Part shown: positions 13,403-16,699 of the stretch, one piece after another
Layout of the letters: each line of letters begins with the position of its first letter
Position numbering within the stretch: position 1 is the stretch's first letter
Assembly: GCA_964416905.1 (NCBI GenBank)
Contig: CAYQFL010000015.1
Location: forward strand, 1 to 16,699
DNA: 16,699 nucleotides
DNA from: JASKKU01 sp964416905
GTDB lineage: Archaea > Nanobdellota > Nanobdellia > Woesearchaeales > JASKKU01
Direction: 5' to 3'
Made by a program: the position numbers and the translations under genes
Notes under the pieces: generated by a model
What the model was told of the DNA's origin: nothing
The model's input: only the letters and a program-made list of their open reading frames with translations
The model's database searches: none

Positions 13403-13410
13403 TTTTTAAA
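13403..13410 (+). promoter_or_regulatory. TATA box of the MFS transporter gene
   Basis: TTTTTAAA is centred about 35 bases before the ATG at 13442, which would leave a leader of only a few bases. No Shine-Dalgarno site is visible. Confidence 0.45.
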
Positions 13411-13441
13411 TCATAACTCCAAAGAATATTTTATCTTAAAA

Positions 13442-14578
13442 ATGACTAGAAACAAAGGAAAGTCGCCTGATAACGATAGCAAACATGGGAAAAATCTCAT
13501 GGCTTTAGCATGGAACAGCTTCTTTACAGACGTTAGCAGCGAGATGGTTATCCCTTTATTTCCAATTTTTCTAACTTCTTTAGGGGCAACAAGCACTTTC
13601 TTAGGTTTTGTCGAAGGTTTAGCTGAATTTTTTGCCAAAGCCCTGCCTTTAATCATAGGTTATCTTATTGAAAAAACAAAAAAAGTGAAGATTTTTGCAG
13701 TTATTGGTTATTTTGTTTCTAATATAACTAAACCACTCTTAGCTTTTGTGTATCATCCAATTTATGCAGCTTTGATTCGCTGGGCTGATAGAATCGGCAA
13801 AGGCATAAGAGGTACTCCAAGAGATTTGCTGATTAGTTTAGATGTAAAAGATAAAAAGAAAGGCAAATATTTTACTTTCCAGAAGCAATTTGATAAAGCC
13901 GGAGCAATTATTGGAGCTTTAATTTCTCTAATACTTCTAAACTTATTTCATGTTAGCTTACGAATGATCTTTTTAATTTCCGTAATCCCAGCATTATTTT
14001 CAATTTATTTGCTTAGCTCAAAAATAAAAGAACCAAAAAGGATTAAGTTTGAAAACCCGAAAATTGATTTAAAGATTTTTATTAGATATCCAAAGGTATA
14101 TTTTAGTATAAGCATAATGGGCTTTTTATTAATAAGTTATGGCTTGTTCTTCGCAAAGTTCTTGTCTTATTCTTCAGCTCCTTTTGCATATATGCTGCTT
14201 AATTTCTCTGGACTTTTAGCGCTTCATTTCTTACGGAATCTTTCAGATAAGATATCAAAAAAAGTGCAGATTAAATGGCTACTGCTAATATTCTTCTTGT
14301 TTTATCTGGGTTTCAGTTTTGTTAATAATTTCTATTTAGCTCTGTTGTTTATCTTTTTTTATGGTGCATTACTTAACTATTCACAGATTCTTCTTATTTC
14401 AAGAGCTGCGGAAGTTAAAGAGCATAGAGCCATAATCCTCGGCTTAACTTACCTTACTTTAGGTATATTCTCCATCTTTGGAAATTCATTCTTTGGTTTC
14501 TTGATGGATACTTTAGGATTCTCTCAAACAAGCTTTATTTTTGCATTAATCAGCCTTGGCAGTTTCTTTTTAATCTAA
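13442..14578 (+). CDS. Major facilitator superfamily transporter, substrate unknown
   Basis: Polytopic membrane transporter of the MFS. After a charged cytoplasmic N-terminus of about 18 residues the protein is a series of hydrophobic segments, about ten to twelve. The family signature loop between TM2 and TM3 is modified, but the strongly conserved block after TM4, R113-W-A-D-R-I-G-K-G-I-R-G-T-P-R-D128, and the opening FFTDVSSEMVIPLFP are characteristic of one MFS subgroup of presumed drug or metabolite exporters. A central charged loop (about 192-208, KIKEPKRIKFENPKID) separates the halves. At 378 residues it is on the short side, and it stops inside what looks like the last helix (FIFALISLGSFFLI), without a cytoplasmic tail. 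Direction and substrate cannot be inferred. It is flanked by two tRNA genes and not in an operon. Confidence 0.88.
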   Translation: MTRNKGKSPDNDSKHGKNLMALAWNSFFTDVSSEMVIPLFPIFLTSLGATSTFLGFVEGLAEFFAKALPLIIGYLIEKTKKVKIFAVIGYFVSNITKPLLAFVYHPIYAALIRWADRIGKGIRGTPRDLLISLDVKDKKKGKYFTFQKQFDKAGAIIGALISLILLNLFHVSLRMIFLISVIPALFSIYLLSSKIKEPKRIKFENPKIDLKIFIRYPKVYFSISIMGFLLISYGLFFAKFLSYSSAPFAYMLLNFSGLLALHFLRNLSDKISKKVQIKWLLLIFFLFYLGFSFVNNFYLALLFIFFYGALLNYSQILLISRAAEVKEHRAIILGLTYLTLGIFSIFGNSFFGFLMDTLGFSQTSFIFALISLGSFFLI

Positions 14579-14611
14579 AATTAACTATTTAGTCAAGAAA
14601 TCTGTTAAAAA

Positions 14612-14694
14612 CGCCAGGGCTGGGATTTGAACCCAGGCTCCCGAAAGGGACCAGCTCTCCAGGCTGGCGCACTACCAGGCTATGCGACCCTGGC
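14612..14694 (-). tRNA. tRNA-Ser (GGA)
   Basis: Read on the minus strand: acceptor GCCAGGG with CCCTGGC, discriminator G as expected for serine, anticodon stem CCAGC/GCTGG around loop CTGGAGA giving anticodon GGA (14658-14660), a long variable arm with CCC-TTTC-GGG characteristic of class II tRNAs, and T stem CTGGG/CCCAG around TTCAAAT. It is 83 bases long, without encoded CCA or intron. It converges on the MFS gene, 33 bases from its stop. Confidence 0.96.
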
Positions 14695-14718
14695 TTAGTT
14701 CTTGAAGTAAAAGGTCTT

Positions 14719-14726
14719 ATTTATAA
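14719..14726 (-). promoter_or_regulatory. TATA box of tRNA-Ser
   Basis: The minus strand reads TTATAAAT, inside CTTATAAATAAG. Its centre is about 28 bases upstream of the mature tRNA 5' end, the expected distance for transcription starting at or close to the tRNA. Confidence 0.6.
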
Positions 14727-14767
14727 GATTTTCCGTTATTATCTTGAGAAGTAGAAAAAGATAGTTG

Positions 14768-14774
14768 AAAAAAA
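14768..14774 (-). terminator. T-tract directly after ftsZ
   Basis: On the minus strand a run of seven T begins with the base following the ftsZ stop codon. This is a compact archaeal-style terminator between ftsZ and the tRNA-Ser promoter. Confidence 0.45.
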
Positions 14775-15908
14775 TTAATCAACAAATTCTATGCCTAAGT
14801 CTTCAGCCAAGTCATTCATTAATCTTTCATCGATTTCTTTTTGCGAAATTATTTGAGATGAACGGACTCCTGTGATTATTACCATTACCCTAATACTTTT
14901 ATCTAAGTCATCATAAATCTGAGCTCCCCAGATTAGCTTGGCATCCTCATCTAATTTGTCAGAAATAACTTGAACAACTTGTTTAGCCTCTTCTAATGTT
15001 AAATCTTGACCACCACTAATGTTAACTAAAGCTCCTGTAGCTCCATTAATATCAACGTCGATCAATGGATTGTTCACTGCTTTTTCAACTGCCTCTAGGG
15101 CTCTATTTTCACTGTCTGATTCACCAACACCAATTAATGCAACACCGCCATCATTCATTACAGCTTTTATATCGGCAAAATCTAGATTGACTAAACCAGG
15201 TCTTGTTACCATTTCAGCAATTCCTTTAACAGCATTGGTTAATATCTCGTCAGCGACCTTAAAAGCAACATGTAATGGAAGATTAGGTACTAATTGCAAT
15301 AGTTTGTCATTTGGGATTAGAATTAAGGTATCTACGCTTTTTCTTAATCTTTGCAAGCCATAAATTGCATTTTGGTATCTTACATTACCTTCAACTTCAA
15401 AAGGCAAGGTCGCAACCCCTATGGTTAAACTTCCTTGTTTTTTGGCAAGTTCTGCAACTATTGGAGCAGCTCCTGTACCAGTACCGCCACCCAAACCGCA
15501 GGTTATGAAAACCATGTCTGCATTCTTTAAAGCTTCTCTTATATCGTTTTCATTTTCTTTAGCAGCTTCTTCACCAATTTTTGGATTAGAGCCAGCACCA
15601 TGGCCTTTGGTTAAATCTTTCCCAATGAGTATTTTGACATCAGAATTAGTGTACAATAAATCTTGGGCGTCTGTATTTATAGCAATGGTTTCTATACCTA
15701 GAACACCAACCTCGCTAATCCTATTTAGAGTATTGTTTCCGGCACCGCCAACACCTACAACCTTTATTGTAGCTTTCTGTTGGTTTAATAGCTTTTCAAG
15801 TTCTTTATCTAATGGATTTTCTTTTTTATTGAACTTTTGTTCAGAACCATTACCTTGAGCTTTATCATAATTAACCCTTTCCATTGCAGCATTTACAAAT
15901 GAATCCAT
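14775..15908 (-). CDS. ftsZ: Cell division GTPase FtsZ
   Basis: Tubulin-like GTPase that polymerises into the division ring at the inner face of the membrane. The nucleotide-binding loop VVGVGGAGNN (50-59), the tubulin signature GGGTGTG (140-146) and the T7 catalytic loop N241-L-D243-F-A-D246 are all present, so it should polymerise and hydrolyse GTP. The GTPase core runs from about residue 46 to 355. A charged N-terminal extension of about 45 residues precedes it and a short C-terminal peptide (ERLMNDLAEDLGIEFVD) ends it, a plausible adaptor-binding tail. It resembles archaeal FtsZ1 more than FtsZ2, but that needs a tree. The start is supported by a strong ribosome site, GAGGGGG (15914-15920), five bases upstream. 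No sepF or second ftsZ is in the window. It is divergent from rubrerythrin. Confidence 0.96.
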   Translation of the reverse strand: MDSFVNAAMERVNYDKAQGNGSEQKFNKKENPLDKELEKLLNQQKATIKVVGVGGAGNNTLNRISEVGVLGIETIAINTDAQDLLYTNSDVKILIGKDLTKGHGAGSNPKIGEEAAKENENDIREALKNADMVFITCGLGGGTGTGAAPIVAELAKKQGSLTIGVATLPFEVEGNVRYQNAIYGLQRLRKSVDTLILIPNDKLLQLVPNLPLHVAFKVADEILTNAVKGIAEMVTRPGLVNLDFADIKAVMNDGGVALIGVGESDSENRALEAVEKAVNNPLIDVDINGATGALVNISGGQDLTLEEAKQVVQVISDKLDEDAKLIWGAQIYDDLDKSIRVMVIITGVRSSQIISQKEIDERLMNDLAEDLGIEFVD

Positions 15909-15913
15909 TCTTT

Positions 15914-15964
15914 CCCCCTCAAAACCTTATGTGAGAAATCTAATAAATCCTAATTTAAAAACTT
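15914..15964 (-). promoter_or_regulatory. ftsZ promoter and ribosome binding site
   Basis: On the minus strand a TATA-like AGTTTTTAAATTA (about 15951-15963) is followed 30 or so bases later by GAGGGGG (15914-15920), five bases before the ATG. The predicted leader is about 20 bases. Confidence 0.5.
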
Positions 15965-16073
15965 TTTTATTTTGATCTTACTTTTTATTCTAATTATCTT
16001 TTATCTTTCAATACTTTAAATATTCCCAATTTTCTCAATTAAAATAAGATTTCTTTATTTTTATGAGATTTTG

Positions 16074-16120
16074 TTATAAATAGCTTTAAAAAGATAATTT
16101 GCTTTTTTTAATAGAGGTGA
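16074..16120 (+). promoter_or_regulatory. Rubrerythrin promoter and ribosome binding site
   Basis: TTATAAAT (16074-16081) is the best TATA box, predicting transcription from about 16102. A second TATA-like CTTTAAAAAG overlaps downstream (16084-16093). GAGGTGA (16114-16120) is a strong ribosome site four bases before the ATG at 16125. The 110 or so bases from 15965 to 16073 are AT-rich and hold nothing else I can support. Confidence 0.55.
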
Positions 16121-16124
16121 TAGA

Positions 16125-16699
16125 ATGAATGAAACTATAAAGAATCTAGTAAAGGCTTTTATAGGAGAGAGCCAAGCAAGGAATAGATATACTTTTTATG
16201 CCAAGATAGCCAAAAAAGAAGGCTTAGAGAAAATATCGCAGATCTTTTTGCTGACTGCAGAGAATGAGAAGGAACATGCCAAATCGCTCTTTGATTTAAT
16301 TCAGGGATTAAAGAAGAAACATAATTTGGATATTGATGAGATTAATGTTGAAGCTTCAGCGCCATTAACTTTAGGAAACACAATAGATAATCTTAAAGCA
16401 GCAATCACTGGAGAATATTATGAGAATTCTCAGATGTATCCAGAATTTGCAGATATTGCTGAGAATGAAGGCTTGATAGAGATAGCTAACCAGTTAAGAG
16501 CAATAGCAGTTGCAGAAAAGCATCATGAAGAACGATTCAAAAAATTGTTGACACAACTTGAAAATAATACTTTGTATAAGAAAGAAAAGAAGGTTTACTG
16601 GGTTTGCATGGAATGTGGTTATATTCATGAAGGAGAAGAACCTCCCGAAGAATGCCCTTCTTGCAAGCATCCTAAAGAATACTTTGAATTAATGTGTGA
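16125..16699 (+). CDS. rbr: Rubrerythrin, 3' end cut by the window
   Basis: Non-haem diiron peroxidase that reduces hydrogen peroxide with electrons from rubredoxin-like donors, protecting anaerobes. The four-helix ferritin-like domain (about 1-145) carries the full set of diiron ligands: Glu15, E48-x-x-H51, Glu97, Glu100 and E131-x-x-H134. The C-terminal rubredoxin-like domain has its two iron-binding pairs, C161-M-E-C164 and C177-P-S-C180. The ATG follows a strong GAGGTGA ribosome site. The visible frame has 191 codons and is still open: the last bases, TGTGA, are Cys plus two bases of the next codon in this frame, and the apparent TGA is out of frame. Rubrerythrins end about here, so only one or a few residues are missing. 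It is divergent from ftsZ. Confidence 0.95.
   Translation, partial: MNETIKNLVKAFIGESQARNRYTFYAKIAKKEGLEKISQIFLLTAENEKEHAKSLFDLIQGLKKKHNLDIDEINVEASAPLTLGNTIDNLKAAITGEYYENSQMYPEFADIAENEGLIEIANQLRAIAVAEKHHEERFKKLLTQLENNTLYKKEKKVYWVCMECGYIHEGEEPPEECPSCKHPKEYFELMC

Noticed and set aside
15421..15858. 145-codon plus-strand frame opposite ftsZ
   Set aside because: It is the antisense shadow of a strongly conserved gene. Its composition (Pro, Ser, Phe rich) is what ftsZ codons give in reverse.
16695..16699. Apparent TGA stop at the last three bases as the end of rubrerythrin
   Set aside because: The TGA is out of frame with the rubrerythrin start at 16125. In frame the sequence ends in TGT plus two bases, so the gene is cut by the window.
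1..16699. CRISPR array, transposon, prophage, toxin-antitoxin or defence island
   Set aside because: I saw no regularly spaced repeats, terminal inverted repeats with a transposase, integrase, paired small toxin/antitoxin frames or known defence genes. The genes are mainly housekeeping.

Overview
The window looks like the chromosome of a low-GC archaeon, most likely a small-genome DPANN-type lineage such as Woesearchaeota or Pacearchaeota; that placement is my inference from gene content, not a computed classification. Archaeal signs are a RadB recombinase paralogue, the archaeal type of cytidylate kinase, a METTL5-like RNA methyltransferase, an archaeal initiator tRNA with A1-U72, two tRNA genes without encoded CCA, TATA boxes about 27-31 bases before many start codons (leaderless transcripts), and T-tract terminators without hairpins. 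Bacterial-type genes are mixed in: a phosphorylating GAPDH of the bacterial/eukaryotic class and an NrdR-type repressor.

Layout. At 1-64 the start of a leftward membrane protein runs off the edge. A patatin-like lipase (169-948, +) converges on a METTL5-like methyltransferase (952-1566, -). A palindrome-containing divergent promoter separates the latter from a two-domain thioredoxin/glutaredoxin-fold protein (1746-2393, +). That gene converges on GAPDH (2461-3456, -) over a back-to-back T-tract terminator. The centre is a 2034-residue membrane-anchored subtilisin-family protease (3629-9733, +). It is followed by an unrecognised 166-residue gene with a palindrome in its promoter (9856-10356, +). 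A tightly packed rightward operon follows: radB, nrdR, cmk and an NSUN-family RNA m5C methyltransferase (10419-13118). Then come initiator tRNA-Met (13220-13294, +), an MFS transporter (13442-14578, +), tRNA-Ser(GGA) (14612-14694, -), ftsZ (14775-15908, -) and a rubrerythrin whose last codons are cut by the window end (16125-16699, +).

Functional picture. Most genes are housekeeping: translation (initiator tRNA, tRNA-Ser, two RNA methyltransferases), nucleotide supply and recombination (cmk, nrdR, radB), division (ftsZ), glycolysis (GAPDH), and oxygen/redox defence (rubrerythrin, the CPHC protein). The accessory part is the giant surface protease and the small unknown gene after it. I found no CRISPR array, insertion sequence, prophage or recognisable defence system. 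The items most worth following are the giant protease with its cytoplasmic tail, the nrdR-containing operon in an archaeon, the palindromic promoter of the unknown gene, and the oxidoreductase with one dead thioredoxin unit.
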